Part shown: positions 15,492-24,279 of the stretch, piece by piece
Position numbering within the stretch: the first letter of the stretch is position 1
Layout of the letters: the number at the start of each line of letters is the position of its first letter
DNA from: JBHGBB01 sp041946755
Lineage (GTDB): Bacteria; UBP4; UBA4092; JAOAEQ01
Length of the DNA: 35,573 bases
Direction: 5' to 3'
Assembly (NCBI GenBank): GCA_041946755.1
Contig: JBHGBB010000013.1
Location: forward strand, 1 to 35,573
Notes under the pieces: generated by a model
What the model was told of the DNA's origin: nothing
The model's database searches: none
The model's input: only the letters and a program-made list of their open reading frames with translations
Translations under genes and position numbers: made by a program

Positions 15492-15540
15492 GACATTAGG
15501 ATTTGTTTTGGCATTTGGATTTGGACATTTAGCATTGTTT
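15492..15540. repeat. Low-complexity ATTTGGATTTGGACATTTAG repeat
   Basis: ACATTAGGATTTGTTTTGGC is followed by ATTTGGATTTGGACATTTAG and CATTG, a run of related ATTTGG/ACATT words. Translated, it makes a false extension (MAFGFGHLALFF) upstream of the radical SAM gene. Confidence 0.55.
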
Positions 15541-15546
15541 TTTATA

Positions 15547-15555
15547 TGGTATAAT
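15547..15555 (+). promoter_or_regulatory. Extended -10 promoter element immediately before the radical SAM gene
   Basis: TGGTATAAT is a perfect -10 hexamer with the TGn extension. The +1 expected about 7 bases downstream falls on or next to the ATG at 15562, so a transcript from here would be leaderless. No -35 match at 17 bases; no Shine-Dalgarno before the ATG. Confidence 0.5.
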
Positions 15556-15561
15556 GGTTAT

Positions 15562-17436
15562 ATGAAAAAGATAGTTTTCATAGAACCAAAATCTCCGGCA
15601 AAACATATCTTTAGTTTAGCCAACATCCCTCGTCTTGGTACTCTCTTACTAGGTACCATATTAAAACAGCGAGGATACGAAGTGCGAGTATATATCGAAG
15701 ATATGGTCAAGCTCGATCATGCTGATATTATCTCTGCAGATATGGTTGGGATATCGACGATAACCTCAACGGCACCTCGTGCTTACTATCTTGCAGATAA
15801 AATTCGGACTTTAAACAAACAAGCTCCGATAGTTTTTGGTGGTGCGCATCCCTCATTTTTACCGGAAGAGGCTTTACAGCATTGCGATTATGTAGTACGC
15901 GGTGAAGGAGAGGATACACTTCTGGAGCTGATATATGCATTGGAACACAAACAACGAGTAGGCAACATCCTTGGTTTATCATATAAGGAAGGTACTCAAG
16001 TTGTCCATAACCCTACCCGACCTTTTATTCCAAACCTAGATATAAATCCGATGCTCGATTATTCTATTATTCCAAATTGGAATGTGCAAGATAAAATTAT
16101 TACCCTATCAACTTCTCGCGGTTGTCCATTCAAATGCAAATTCTGTTCAGTAATTCCAATGTTCGGAACCAGATATCGATTCAATTCCATCGATCATGTA
16201 ATATCTGAAATCAAGATGTATGCCGATAAAGCACGCCATATTTTCTTTGCCGATGATAATTTCACGGCGAATAAGAAACGCACGAAAGAGTTGTTACGCC
16301 GATTACTTGCTGACAATATCAAGATAGAATGGAGTGCCCAGGTTCGAGCGGATGCAGCCCGCGATCCGGAACTACTTGAGTTAATGCAGCAGACCGGCTG
16401 TTTTTCGGTTTATATCGGCTTTGAATCGATTAATCCGAAAACCCTGGAAATATTCAATAAGAACCAAACGATTAACGAAATTCGAGATAGTATCGCTGCC
16501 TTTCACCAGAGAAATATCTATATTCACGGGATGTTTGTATTCGGCTCGGATTATGATACCGTTGCAACCATTCGAGAGACCGTAAAGTTTGCCAAGAAAT
16601 TGGATATCGATTCCGTTCAGTTTATGATGCTAACTCCTCTTCCCGGTACCCAAACGTATCAAGATTTATTTACCGATAATCGGATTACCAATTTCGATTG
16701 GTCTAAATATGACGCACATCATGCGGTGTTTGAACCAAAACAAATGACCGCATACGAGTTACAAATAGAAACTTTTCGAGCTATGTGGAAATTCTATAAT
16801 TGGAAATCAATTGTAGAACGTTTATTACGGTTGGATTTCTTCTATGCCGGAATTAAACTTTATGGAAGACGATCGTTGCATAGAGTCCGAAAACCCCAAC
16901 GAGCTTATCGGTTACAGCTTAAAGAGAGTTTACTCGAGAATATGCGATGGTTAAAATCCCGTTTTCTTGAAAGTAAAAATATCAAAAAAGTCGGGATCCC
17001 GGCAAATATGGTAGATAATAAATATCGGGGGTTTCTTAAGGCTTATTTTAAGAAATTAGGGATACGAGTGACTTTCGCCGGTGATCCGATACCAACAACA
17101 TTGAATAAGAAAACAGAATCGATAATCGATCGAGTGCAACATCAGCTTCAGAATCTACGCGGTCAGGTAGATATCGTTCTTCTTCCTTACATTAACGACT
17201 TAAGTATCAAATCGGGTGAATTATGGCAGAAGCGTACTGAATTAACTAAACAGTGGTTAAATGGATTAGAAAGCACCAAGAAGACTACTTATTTAGCAAT
17301 CGAATTAAAAATCGAATCGCTATCAAAATCTTGCGTAGAACTTAGTCTACTACTCAACAAAAGACTTCGCGCCGGACAGAAAGCATATCACTATGCCAAG
17401 CAGTATCTCAATACCGTACCCAACTTTGAAAGCTAA
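15562..17436 (+). CDS. B12-binding radical SAM protein with extra C-terminal domain
   Basis: Residues 1-140 resemble a B12-binding Rossmann domain (GTILKQRGYEVRVY, DMVGISTITS, FGGAHPSFLPEEAL, VVRGEGE). It lacks DxHxxG, as is usual in this subfamily. The radical SAM core follows with SRGCPFKCKFCSV (Cys188, 192, 195), FFADDNFTANKKR, and the later GMFVFGSDYD and MLTPLPGT. The C-terminal ~150 residues, starting VGIPANMVDNKYRGFLKAYF (about 475), look like the opening of the DUF2229 domain of 2-hydroxyacyl-CoA dehydratase activases (IGIPR...FF.ELG), followed by VDIVLLPYI. The true start is the ATG at 15562. Substrate unknown; methyl- or alkyl-transfer on a lipid or peptide is typical of the core family. 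Confidence 0.85.
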   Translation: MKKIVFIEPKSPAKHIFSLANIPRLGTLLLGTILKQRGYEVRVYIEDMVKLDHADIISADMVGISTITSTAPRAYYLADKIRTLNKQAPIVFGGAHPSFLPEEALQHCDYVVRGEGEDTLLELIYALEHKQRVGNILGLSYKEGTQVVHNPTRPFIPNLDINPMLDYSIIPNWNVQDKIITLSTSRGCPFKCKFCSVIPMFGTRYRFNSIDHVISEIKMYADKARHIFFADDNFTANKKRTKELLRRLLADNIKIEWSAQVRADAARDPELLELMQQTGCFSVYIGFESINPKTLEIFNKNQTINEIRDSIAAFHQRNIYIHGMFVFGSDYDTVATIRETVKFAKKLDIDSVQFMMLTPLPGTQTYQDLFTDNRITNFDWSKYDAHHAVFEPKQMTAYELQIETFRAMWKFYNWKSIVERLLRLDFFYAGIKLYGRRSLHRVRKPQRAYRLQLKESLLENMRWLKSRFLESKNIKKVGIPANMVDNKYRGFLKAYFKKLGIRVTFAGDPIPTTLNKKTESIIDRVQHQLQNLRGQVDIVLLPYINDLSIKSGELWQKRTELTKQWLNGLESTKKTTYLAIELKIESLSKSCVELSLLLNKRLRAGQKAYHYAKQYLNTVPNFES

Positions 17437-17464
17437 GTCTTTCCTTTAGGAATACCATATTGTT

Positions 17465-18463
17465 ATGCAGGCAATGATTCTCAATCAACCGAATTCAATT
17501 GATACTAAGCCACTGCATTTGATTGAATTGCCGACTCCAGAACCGAATATTAATGAAATCAGAATTCGGATTCATACTTGTGCGGTATGTCATACTGACC
17601 TCCATATTGTTGAAGGAGAACTCAGGTTACCGAAACTCCCTCTTATCCCCGGTCATCAGATAGTTGGAATAGTTGATTCTGTTGGTAATCAAGTTAAACA
17701 ATTCAAACCAGGAGACCGTGTTGGAATACCATGGCTACATTCAACTTGTGACAACTGCGATTATTGCAAACGGGGATTGGAAAATCTCTGTGATACCGCT
17801 AAATTTACCGGGTTTCATGTTCATGGTGGATACGCAGAATATATCGTTATTTCTGAAGATTATGCTTATGCAATCCCAGAACAATACTCTGATGCTGAAG
17901 CAGCACCATTACTTTGTGGGGGTGTAATTGGATACCGCGCTCTCCGATTGAGTGAGATTAAACCCGGAGGACGACTCGGAATCTTCGGATTCGGTTCTTC
18001 AGCTCATATAACAATACAGGTTGCCAAGCATTGGAATTGTGATGTCTATGTATTTACTCGTAGTAAACAGAATCAGGAGTTAGCAATCTCACTGGGCGCT
18101 ACCTGGGTAGGCTCAGCACAAGATATGCCTTCTACAAAACTTGATAGTGCCATTATATTTGCGCCTGCAGGGGAATTGGTGCCGATAACATTAAAAACCT
18201 TACGTAAAGGTGGCAAGGTGGTTTTAGCTGGCATCCATATGACTCCGATACCGGAAATAGAATATACATTGCTTTATCATGAACGTACCATAACAACTGT
18301 TGCGAATAGTACTCGAAACGATGTACACGACTTTCTTAAATTAACGAGTGAAATACCGGTTAAAACTAAAACCACTATATTTCCCTTAGCGCAAGCAAAC
18401 ACAGCTTTATTTAGCCTTAAACACAGCCAACTCACTGGAACTGGTGTTTTACAAATAGTATAA
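17465..18463 (+). CDS. Zinc-dependent alcohol dehydrogenase (MDR family)
   Basis: NAD(P)-dependent oxidation of an alcohol or reduction of an aldehyde is expected. The catalytic zinc site is visible as CHTD (Cys42) with PGHQ (His) in LPLIPGHQIVG. The structural zinc has all four cysteines in CDNCDYCKRGLENLC. The nucleotide fold has GIFGFGSSAHITIQVAK, slightly off the usual GxGGxG. Its 332 aa is normal for class AdhP. A weak AGGAA lies 13 bases before the ATG. It lies 28 bases after the radical SAM gene on the same strand and 98 bases before iorB, where a possible second promoter lies. Its substrate could be an aryl or fatty alcohol feeding the adjacent oxidoreductase/ligase module, but that is guilt by association. 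Confidence 0.9.
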   Translation: MQAMILNQPNSIDTKPLHLIELPTPEPNINEIRIRIHTCAVCHTDLHIVEGELRLPKLPLIPGHQIVGIVDSVGNQVKQFKPGDRVGIPWLHSTCDNCDYCKRGLENLCDTAKFTGFHVHGGYAEYIVISEDYAYAIPEQYSDAEAAPLLCGGVIGYRALRLSEIKPGGRLGIFGFGSSAHITIQVAKHWNCDVYVFTRSKQNQELAISLGATWVGSAQDMPSTKLDSAIIFAPAGELVPITLKTLRKGGKVVLAGIHMTPIPEIEYTLLYHERTITTVANSTRNDVHDFLKLTSEIPVKTKTTIFPLAQANTALFSLKHSQLTGTGVLQIV

Positions 18464-18510
18464 ATTTACCTTACCCGACACTAGCAAACTTCTCCAATCA
18501 GATTTATTTA

Positions 18511-18519
18511 TGGTATACT
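18511..18519 (+). promoter_or_regulatory. Possible extended -10 promoter for iorB
   Basis: TGGTATACT matches TGn plus a 5/6 -10 hexamer, about 42 bases upstream of the iorB ATG. The -35 region is poor (TCTCCA at about 17 bases spacing). Confidence 0.35.
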
Positions 18520-18561
18520 TTTTAGCGGTTATATTTCTTTAACTATTCAAATAGGAATCAT

Positions 18562-19137
18562 ATGGAAACAACAAGTATACTTTTTTCTGGAATTGGTGGA
18601 CAAGGAATAATCTTAGCCAGTCAGCTCGTTGCCCATTTAGCTTTTTCGTTGGGATTTATGGTCAAAGAAAGTGAAGTCCATGGTATGGCACAACGAGGTG
18701 GGAGTGTCGTCAGCCATGTGCGGTTCGGGAAAGAAGTATATTCTCCTTTGATTCCTAAAGGGAAAGCCGATATTCTCGTAGCGATGGAGGAATTGGAAGG
18801 ATTACGAAATATCGATTATCTCAAACCGACTGGTCGAGTGATTTTGAATACTCGGCAAGTAGTACCCTCAACTTCTTCTACCAAAACAATACCATACCCG
18901 GATAATATAGCCAAGCAGTTGGCTACTTTAGGTTATACAGTTACCAGCATTGATGCGTTAGGGATAGCACAGAAGTTGGGTAACCAAAAAATCGAAAACA
19001 TCATTCTCTTAGGTGCTTTATCTAACTATCTGCCATTTCCACAAGAAGCATGGGAAAAAATCATTACCGAAGCGGTTCCTCCCAAAACCGTTACTCTGAA
19101 TCTAACTGGATTTAACTTGGGGAAGCCTACCTCTTAG
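18562..19137 (+). CDS. iorB: Indolepyruvate ferredoxin oxidoreductase, beta subunit
   Basis: The small, gamma-domain-like subunit that pairs with IorA to oxidise indolepyruvate and other aryl-2-oxoacids to acyl-CoA, CO2 and reduced ferredoxin. The signature is FSGIGGQGIILASQLVAHLA (about 8-27), then KESEVHGMAQRGGSVVSHVR (about 35-54) and ADILVAMEELEGLR. At 191 aa it is full length. AGGAA lies just before the ATG. Unlike most genomes it is not next to iorA, which lies about 9 kb away on the opposite strand (28455-30011) at the other end of the same module. Confidence 0.93.
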   Translation: METTSILFSGIGGQGIILASQLVAHLAFSLGFMVKESEVHGMAQRGGSVVSHVRFGKEVYSPLIPKGKADILVAMEELEGLRNIDYLKPTGRVILNTRQVVPSTSSTKTIPYPDNIAKQLATLGYTVTSIDALGIAQKLGNQKIENIILLGALSNYLPFPQEAWEKIITEAVPPKTVTLNLTGFNLGKPTS

Positions 19138-19180
19138 ATGAGAAATATCGTCTAATTCTGCTAAAATCTGCATTTTATAC

Positions 19181-19209
19181 TTGACAAGAAATACAACAAC
19201 CCTTATAAT
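19181..19209 (+). promoter_or_regulatory. Consensus sigma-70 promoter of the symporter operon
   Basis: TTGACA (19181-19186) and TATAAT (19204-19209) are both perfect hexamers with a 17-base spacer. Transcription would begin near 19216, leaving a leader of about 78 bases before the micro-protein ATG at 19294. This is the strongest promoter by eye in the window. Confidence 0.85.
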
Positions 19210-19293
19210 TCCTACACTTTTATATAATGGTGTTTAGTCCAAAATAGGGATTTCTACTCCATCCTAAACAAAAATTAAAGGAAGGTGAATGTC

Positions 19294-19458
19294 ATGTTAG
19301 GATTTGGTGATATTTGGGTATTGGGTGCATATGTGCTCTGTATAGCCAGTACTGCACTCTGTGTTATCTATGGTTTGGTGAAGTGGAATGAAGAAGAAGA
19401 GGTTCCACCACCGGTACATCCAAAAGATGAAGACCTTGATTTCGAAGAAACCGTTTAA
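19294..19458 (+). CDS. 54-aa membrane micro-protein, probable symporter small accessory subunit
   Basis: The peptide begins MLGFGDIWVLGAYVLCIAST, continues with a hydrophobic helix to about residue 29 (VIYGLV), then KWNEEEE and a Pro/Asp/Glu-rich cytosolic tail ending DLDFEETV. GGAAGGTGA provides a ribosome site and the ATG follows within 10 bases. It ends 18 bases before the first symporter. Small acidic single-pass proteins directly upstream of SSS-family symporters are a recurring arrangement and have been annotated as symporter small accessory proteins; I believe this is one. Confidence 0.8.
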   Translation: MLGFGDIWVLGAYVLCIASTALCVIYGLVKWNEEEEVPPPVHPKDEDLDFEETV

Positions 19459-19476
19459 ATTAAAGGAGACTAATTT

Positions 19477-21051
19477 ATGAATCTTGAAATATTAGTTATT
19501 GTTGTCGGAGCATATGCTCTGATAATTGGATACCTAGGTTGGTTAGGATATAAACGCACTAAAAGTGCAGCTGATTACCTTGTTGCTGGACGAGAGATTC
19601 ACCCAGTGCTTATGGCATTAGCTTATGGTAGTACCTTTATCAGCACTTCAGCAATCGTCGGTTTTGGTGGCGCTGCAGCAATGTTCGGTATGGGATTATT
19701 ATGGCTCACCATGCTCAATATCTTTTTCGGGATATTTATTGCATTTGTCGTTTTTGGTAAACCGACGCGCCGAATCGGTGCCCAACTCGACGCGCATACT
19801 TTCCCGGAATTATTAGGCAGACGATTTAAATCTCGATTTATTCAGGGATATGCTGGAATAACCATAGCAGTTTTAATGCCGTTATATGCCGCAGCGGTTA
19901 TGATTGGTGGCGCGCGCTTCGTTGAAGTACAATTGCATCTGAATTATGATTATGCATTATTTATCTTTGCTGCAATAGTCGTTGCCTATGTCTTCTTTGG
20001 AGGACTTAAAGGAGTAGTTTATACCGATGCTTTTCAGGGTGGATTAATGTTTGTCGGAATGTTTATTCTCCTTATTGCAGCATATTCTAAAGTCGGGTGG
20101 TTTAGTTCTCATCAAGCATTGACTGATTTAGCCGTAAGAGTTCCTCCACCACTAATTGACCAAGGGCATCGAGGTTGGACTGCGATGCCTGAATTCAATA
20201 CCGGGATGTGGTGGAATCTGGTATCAACTATTATTCTTGGGGTTGGTATCGGAGTCTTAGCGCAACCGCAATTATGTGTTCGATATATGACAGTTAAAAG
20301 CGGTAAAGAATTGAACCGCGCTTTAATACCCGGTGGTATATTTATCTTGATGATGACTGGAGTAGCATTTGTCGTCGGTGCATTAACTAACTTATATTTC
20401 TGGCAAACGCAAGGTAAAATATCACTCGCGATGGTTACTGATGCCGTTACCAAGAAACCTAATATCGATAAAATCATTCCCACTTTTATTAATATGGCGA
20501 TGCCGGAATGGTTTGGCTATTTATTCTTAGTAACCCTTCTTGCTGCTGCAATGTCTACCTTAAGCGGTCAATTCCATGCTATCGGTACTTCGATCGGCCG
20601 AGACTTTTTCCAACAGGCACTATCTAAAGGAAAACATCAAGATAAAACGGTACTTATTGCCAAACTCGGTATTTTTGTCGCTTTTGTCGTCACCGTTATC
20701 TTGGCATATAATCTTGGCGGTAGTATTGTTGCGATTGCAACATCGCTGTTTTTCGGGATGTGTGCAACTGTATTCTTGCCGGCATATGTATCCGCGCTTT
20801 ATTGGAAAAAGGCTACCCGAAAAGGAGTTATTACCGGTATGGTAATAGGATTAGCCTTTTGGGCATTCTGGGTGCTGTTTATTCATGAAAAAGAATCAGC
20901 GGCGTTGTGGTTATGTAATGCGCTATTCGGGGTTAAATCACTGGCTACCGGTACGAAATGGGCGGTGGTTGATCCCATTGTCGTATCTTTACCACTTTCA
21001 GCGATCATCACCTATGTCGGTTCTTTGATGACTAAACAAGAAAAAGCATAG
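19477..21051 (+). CDS. Sodium:solute symporter (SSS family), first copy
   Basis: A 524-aa inner-membrane transporter with about 13 helices. Family marks are KSAADYLVAGREI after the first helix, GSTFISTSAIVGFGGAA (about 52-68), and GGLKGVVYTDAFQGGLMF (about 176-193), the SSS signature region. Late helices contain ATSLFFGMCATVFLPAYVSA, then LYWKK and GVITGMVIGLAFW, also typical. It takes up an organic solute with Na+. The substrate cannot be read; porin and CoA-ligase neighbours suggest a carboxylate. GGAG 8 bases before the ATG. It is co-transcribed with the 54-aa protein and probably with the second symporter pair downstream. Confidence 0.93.
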   Translation: MNLEILVIVVGAYALIIGYLGWLGYKRTKSAADYLVAGREIHPVLMALAYGSTFISTSAIVGFGGAAAMFGMGLLWLTMLNIFFGIFIAFVVFGKPTRRIGAQLDAHTFPELLGRRFKSRFIQGYAGITIAVLMPLYAAAVMIGGARFVEVQLHLNYDYALFIFAAIVVAYVFFGGLKGVVYTDAFQGGLMFVGMFILLIAAYSKVGWFSSHQALTDLAVRVPPPLIDQGHRGWTAMPEFNTGMWWNLVSTIILGVGIGVLAQPQLCVRYMTVKSGKELNRALIPGGIFILMMTGVAFVVGALTNLYFWQTQGKISLAMVTDAVTKKPNIDKIIPTFINMAMPEWFGYLFLVTLLAAAMSTLSGQFHAIGTSIGRDFFQQALSKGKHQDKTVLIAKLGIFVAFVVTVILAYNLGGSIVAIATSLFFGMCATVFLPAYVSALYWKKATRKGVITGMVIGLAFWAFWVLFIHEKESAALWLCNALFGVKSLATGTKWAVVDPIVVSLPLSAIITYVGSLMTKQEKA

Positions 21052-21065
21052 TAAGGGGGGATATA

Positions 21066-21167
21066 ATGTTCAATTTACCATTAAGTACCTTTTTAACGTT
21101 TTTCGTTATCTGCCCGATAATCATCTTAGCGTGGTTGTTGTGGTGGGGAATTAGTTTTAAAGATTGA
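21066..21167 (+). CDS. 33-aa single-helix micro-protein preceding the second symporter
   Basis: The peptide runs MFNLPLSTFLTFFVICPIII, LAWLLWWGIS, FKD. It is almost entirely one membrane helix with an aromatic, Trp-rich end. A very purine-rich AAGGGGGG lies 5 bases before the ATG. It sits 14 bases after the first symporter and 60 bases before the second, paralleling the 54-aa protein upstream of copy one but unrelated in sequence. Coding status rests on the strong ribosome site, composition and position. Confidence 0.7.
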   Translation: MFNLPLSTFLTFFVICPIIILAWLLWWGISFKD

Positions 21168-21227
21168 ACTACCTTATTGATTTATGCACTTCGACATTCG
21201 TTGCCGAAGTAAGGAGGAAATAACATA

Positions 21228-22793
21228 ATGGTTAGCATTGGTGGTATTATAGTCGTAGTATTCTATTTTGTTTTATTGTTGTTTATCGGCGCAGCAGCAA
21301 CGGCAAAAATTAAGACTTCTTCTGACTATCTCGTTGCTGGGAGAAGCTTAGGATTCTGGATGTTTGTTATGTTGGTGCTCGGTTCTGTAGTTAGTGGAAT
21401 GACTTTATTAGGTGTAGCCGGTTTAGGTAGCACTGGTGGTTGGCCCACATTCTGGGAGCAGCTTTTTGTCCCATTAACCTGCGGTATTATGATTGTTTAT
21501 TATGGCTATAAGTTATATGAAGTATGCCATAAAAACAATTTTAATACGTTACAAGATTATCTTGCGTATCGTTTTGAAAGCCCTCGTGCCGTTCGGTCAA
21601 TAGCATCATTTGCCGTGTTAGTAACTTCATTAATCTATTTAGTTGGACAATATGATGCTATTTCCATTGTTCTACGTTCAATCCTAGGAGTATCGCAGTT
21701 TTATGCATTATTAATCGGAGTGTTCATCGTTGTAATTTATGTTCTTCTTGGTGGACTGTACGCGGTTGCCTGGACTAATTTATTCCAAGGAATAATCATC
21801 GTTATTGGGGTTGTGATAATGGCACCGATGGTTATTAACGCTGCAGGAGGTTTATCTTTTATCAATCAAACCTTAGCCGCAAAAGACCCGAATTTAGTGC
21901 AAATTGCGTTTCCGCAAGCAAAACCATATGCACCCTATGCCGTCTTTACTCCGTGGTTTATTATTTCTTGGTTCTTTCTGTTAGCACTCGGGCTAGGTTC
22001 TGCACCGCATATCATTAATAATGTTATTGCCGTTAAAGATAAAAAGCTATTCCGATGGTCTCCTTTTATTATTGTGGCACTCTATTTAGTTATAATGTAT
22101 TTAATAAAGATTACTGGAATGGGAGTAGCAACGTTAGTTAACACGGGTCAAATTGCGATGGTTAAACCGGGAGCAGTAGCTACTGCTGCTGAAGCCGGGA
22201 AAATCATTATTACCAGACCTGATGACGCGTTTATTGCCGGGATTAAATATGCGATGCCGAACGATTTTATCTGGTCGATTTTCGCTGTCGTGGTTCTCGC
22301 CGCGGTTATGTCGACCACCGACCGGTTATTGCTGGTAATCGGTACCGCTTGCGGCTGGGATTTCTATAAACAAATATTCCGGAAAAATGCGAGCAGCAAA
22401 GAAATAACCATGGTTAGTCGAATTGCCGTATTGGTTTTTGGAACGATTAGCTTCTTCTTAGCTTTGATGCGGACCGACCAATTACTTGCCTGGTTAATCT
22501 GGATGGGTATCGGGATTATGCTCTCCACATTCGTTGCGCCGATATTATTCGGATTATATTGGAAAAGAGCAACGAAACAAGGGGCTATCTGGTCAATGAT
22601 CACCGGATTTGTATCTGCTTTTATTTTCGGCGGAATTCATCAATGGGTAAAGAAGTTGCCGGTGCATTATAGTCTCTATAGTTTTATCATCGCGGTAGTA
22701 GTAATGATTGTAGTTAGTCTATTAACTAAAAAACCTTCGGATCAATTATTAGCGGATTCATTAACCGGTCCGTTTATTCGGAGTAAAAAATAA
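21228..22793 (+). CDS. Sodium:solute symporter (SSS family), second copy
   Basis: A 521-aa transporter with about 13 helices. It shows TSSDYLVAGRSLGFW after helix 1, NFNTLQDYLAYRFES (about 104-118), and GGLYAVAWTNLFQGIIIV (about 175-192). It is a distant paralog of copy one rather than a recent duplicate: the loops, the VLAAVMSTTDRLLL segment and the C-terminus all differ. A near-perfect AAGGAGG lies 9 bases before the ATG. It is preceded by its own 33-aa micro-protein. A small CTTCG...CGAAG hairpin (about 21189-21209) lies just upstream. Substrate unknown; the family includes proline, pantothenate and monocarboxylate transporters. Confidence 0.93.
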   Translation: MVSIGGIIVVVFYFVLLLFIGAAATAKIKTSSDYLVAGRSLGFWMFVMLVLGSVVSGMTLLGVAGLGSTGGWPTFWEQLFVPLTCGIMIVYYGYKLYEVCHKNNFNTLQDYLAYRFESPRAVRSIASFAVLVTSLIYLVGQYDAISIVLRSILGVSQFYALLIGVFIVVIYVLLGGLYAVAWTNLFQGIIIVIGVVIMAPMVINAAGGLSFINQTLAAKDPNLVQIAFPQAKPYAPYAVFTPWFIISWFFLLALGLGSAPHIINNVIAVKDKKLFRWSPFIIVALYLVIMYLIKITGMGVATLVNTGQIAMVKPGAVATAAEAGKIIITRPDDAFIAGIKYAMPNDFIWSIFAVVVLAAVMSTTDRLLLVIGTACGWDFYKQIFRKNASSKEITMVSRIAVLVFGTISFFLALMRTDQLLAWLIWMGIGIMLSTFVAPILFGLYWKRATKQGAIWSMITGFVSAFIFGGIHQWVKKLPVHYSLYSFIIAVVVMIVVSLLTKKPSDQLLADSLTGPFIRSKK

Positions 22794-22875
22794 TCTTATT
22801 ATAGAAAGGCAGGTGAAAACTTAATAAATCAACCTTGTAGTACTATATAAATAAAAAGGGGGATTTCGATATATT

Positions 22876-24186
22876 ATGAAACGTAGATTAGCAGCCCTAC
22901 TCGGGCTAGTAATAATCAGTGTTTGGTTTACTTCATTTGCCCTAGGTGAAGATACTTGGAAATATGGATTGGATTTACGGCTTCGGCAAGAATATCTGAT
23001 TAATGTTCTTGATGTTAACGACGAAACCGGCAAAGACGATAGTTATCTCCGGTTTAAAGTATCGCCCTGGGTAAAATTCACTCCATCGGATAATTTCGAC
23101 ATCATGTTGAAGTTGACTGCAGAACCGAAATATTTCTTCCTTTCCGGTGATTATGGTAAAGGGAATCTATGGACTGCAGAAGAAATGGTGTTCGATAATT
23201 TATATTTCGATTATAAGAATGCGTTTGGCGCTCCGATAGATTTAAGAATCGGCCGCCAGGATTTCTTAGGCGCCTATGGAGATGGATTTGTGATTATGGA
23301 CGGTACTCCAGGAGATGGTTCCCGAACGTTCTATTTTAATGCGTTTAAGGGTACCTGGAAAATCAATCCGAAAAATTCAGTCGATTTGATTTATATCAAC
23401 GATTTCCGGCAAGACCATATGCCGGTGATTAACGAACAGTATGTTACCACCAACACCTCGGATGAACAGGGTATTGTACTGTATGGTAAAAGCAAAATTG
23501 GCGATGATTTTCTAATTGAACCATACTATATCTGGAAACGAGAAGGATTTTATGGGTCGACCAAGACATTAAAACTTAATACGATCGGTGGTCGTGCGGT
23601 ATTTTCTCCTGATCCTTGGAAAATTAAAGGTGAACTTGCCGGGCAGTTTGGCGACTATAATGATAGCGATGTCGACCGGAGTGGTATCGGTGGTTATTTA
23701 AATGCAAGCTATAAATTTAAAGAGGTTTGTATGACTCCGGAGGTTATGGCTGGATACTATTATCTATCCGGTGATGACCCGAATACCAATAAGAATGAAG
23801 CATGGGATCCTTTATTTTCACGATGGCCGTGGTTAAGTGAACTCTATGTGTTTACTTTGGCAAAAGAGAGTAAAATCGTGGCATATTGGTCGAACATGCA
23901 GGTATATCGCGCGAGTGTTAAGTTCGATATTACCAAGAATACCAATTTGCAGTTATGGTATAATTACCTGCGGGCAAATGAGAACCCGAATATTGCCGGT
24001 TCGATTTTCTCGAATGATGGCAAAACGAGAGGTAGTCTTCCACAGATTCAGTTGAATCATAAGTTCAATAAAAATCTGGATGGATATATTCTCGTTGAAG
24101 AATTATTCCCGGGTAGTTATTATGTCGATGGGTCAGATAAAACCTGGTTTATTAGATGGCAACTGCAGTATAAATTCTCTTCTTAG
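22876..24186 (+). CDS. Alginate-export-family outer-membrane beta-barrel protein
   Basis: A 436-aa exported barrel. The signal peptide runs to about residue 24 (FTSFALG). Beta-strand alternation is clear throughout: WKYGLDLRLRQEYLIN near the mature N-terminus, DSYLRFKVSPWVKFTPSDNF, LTAEPKYFF, LRIGRQDFLGAYGDGFVIMD (about 119-138), and a final strand ending WQLQYKFSS with aromatic residues near the C-terminus, as needed for barrel assembly. It would form a specific porin for the solutes handled by the symporters upstream. GGGGG lies upstream of the ATG but about 13 bases away, so initiation may be weak. A strong terminator follows immediately. Confidence 0.88.
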   Translation: MKRRLAALLGLVIISVWFTSFALGEDTWKYGLDLRLRQEYLINVLDVNDETGKDDSYLRFKVSPWVKFTPSDNFDIMLKLTAEPKYFFLSGDYGKGNLWTAEEMVFDNLYFDYKNAFGAPIDLRIGRQDFLGAYGDGFVIMDGTPGDGSRTFYFNAFKGTWKINPKNSVDLIYINDFRQDHMPVINEQYVTTNTSDEQGIVLYGKSKIGDDFLIEPYYIWKREGFYGSTKTLKLNTIGGRAVFSPDPWKIKGELAGQFGDYNDSDVDRSGIGGYLNASYKFKEVCMTPEVMAGYYYLSGDDPNTNKNEAWDPLFSRWPWLSELYVFTLAKESKIVAYWSNMQVYRASVKFDITKNTNLQLWYNYLRANENPNIAGSIFSNDGKTRGSLPQIQLNHKFNKNLDGYILVEELFPGSYYVDGSDKTWFIRWQLQYKFSS

Positions 24187-24199
24187 TGTAAGCTTCCTG

Positions 24200-24237
24200 A
24201 AAGGATGCATCCCCAAAAAGGATGCATCCTTTTTTTA
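24200..24237 (+). terminator. Rho-independent terminator after the porin gene
   Basis: The 13-bp arms AAAGGATGCATCC (24200-24212) and GGATGCATCCTTT (24220-24232) pair perfectly around a 7-base loop and run into TTTTTTT. It ends the symporter/porin transcript 14 bases after its stop. Confidence 0.92.
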
Positions 24238-24279
24238 TTTTATATAATAGTTATTCGGCATTATAATCTATGGTTTTAT

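Noticed and set aside
19210..19293. Riboswitch in the leader of the symporter operon
   Set aside because: Only a short GTTTAG/CTAAAC pairing was found; no known aptamer core or terminator/antiterminator could be recognised.
20112..20483. 123-codon open frame on the minus strand inside symporter 1
   Set aside because: Antisense shadow of a conserved SSS gene, with no initiation signals.
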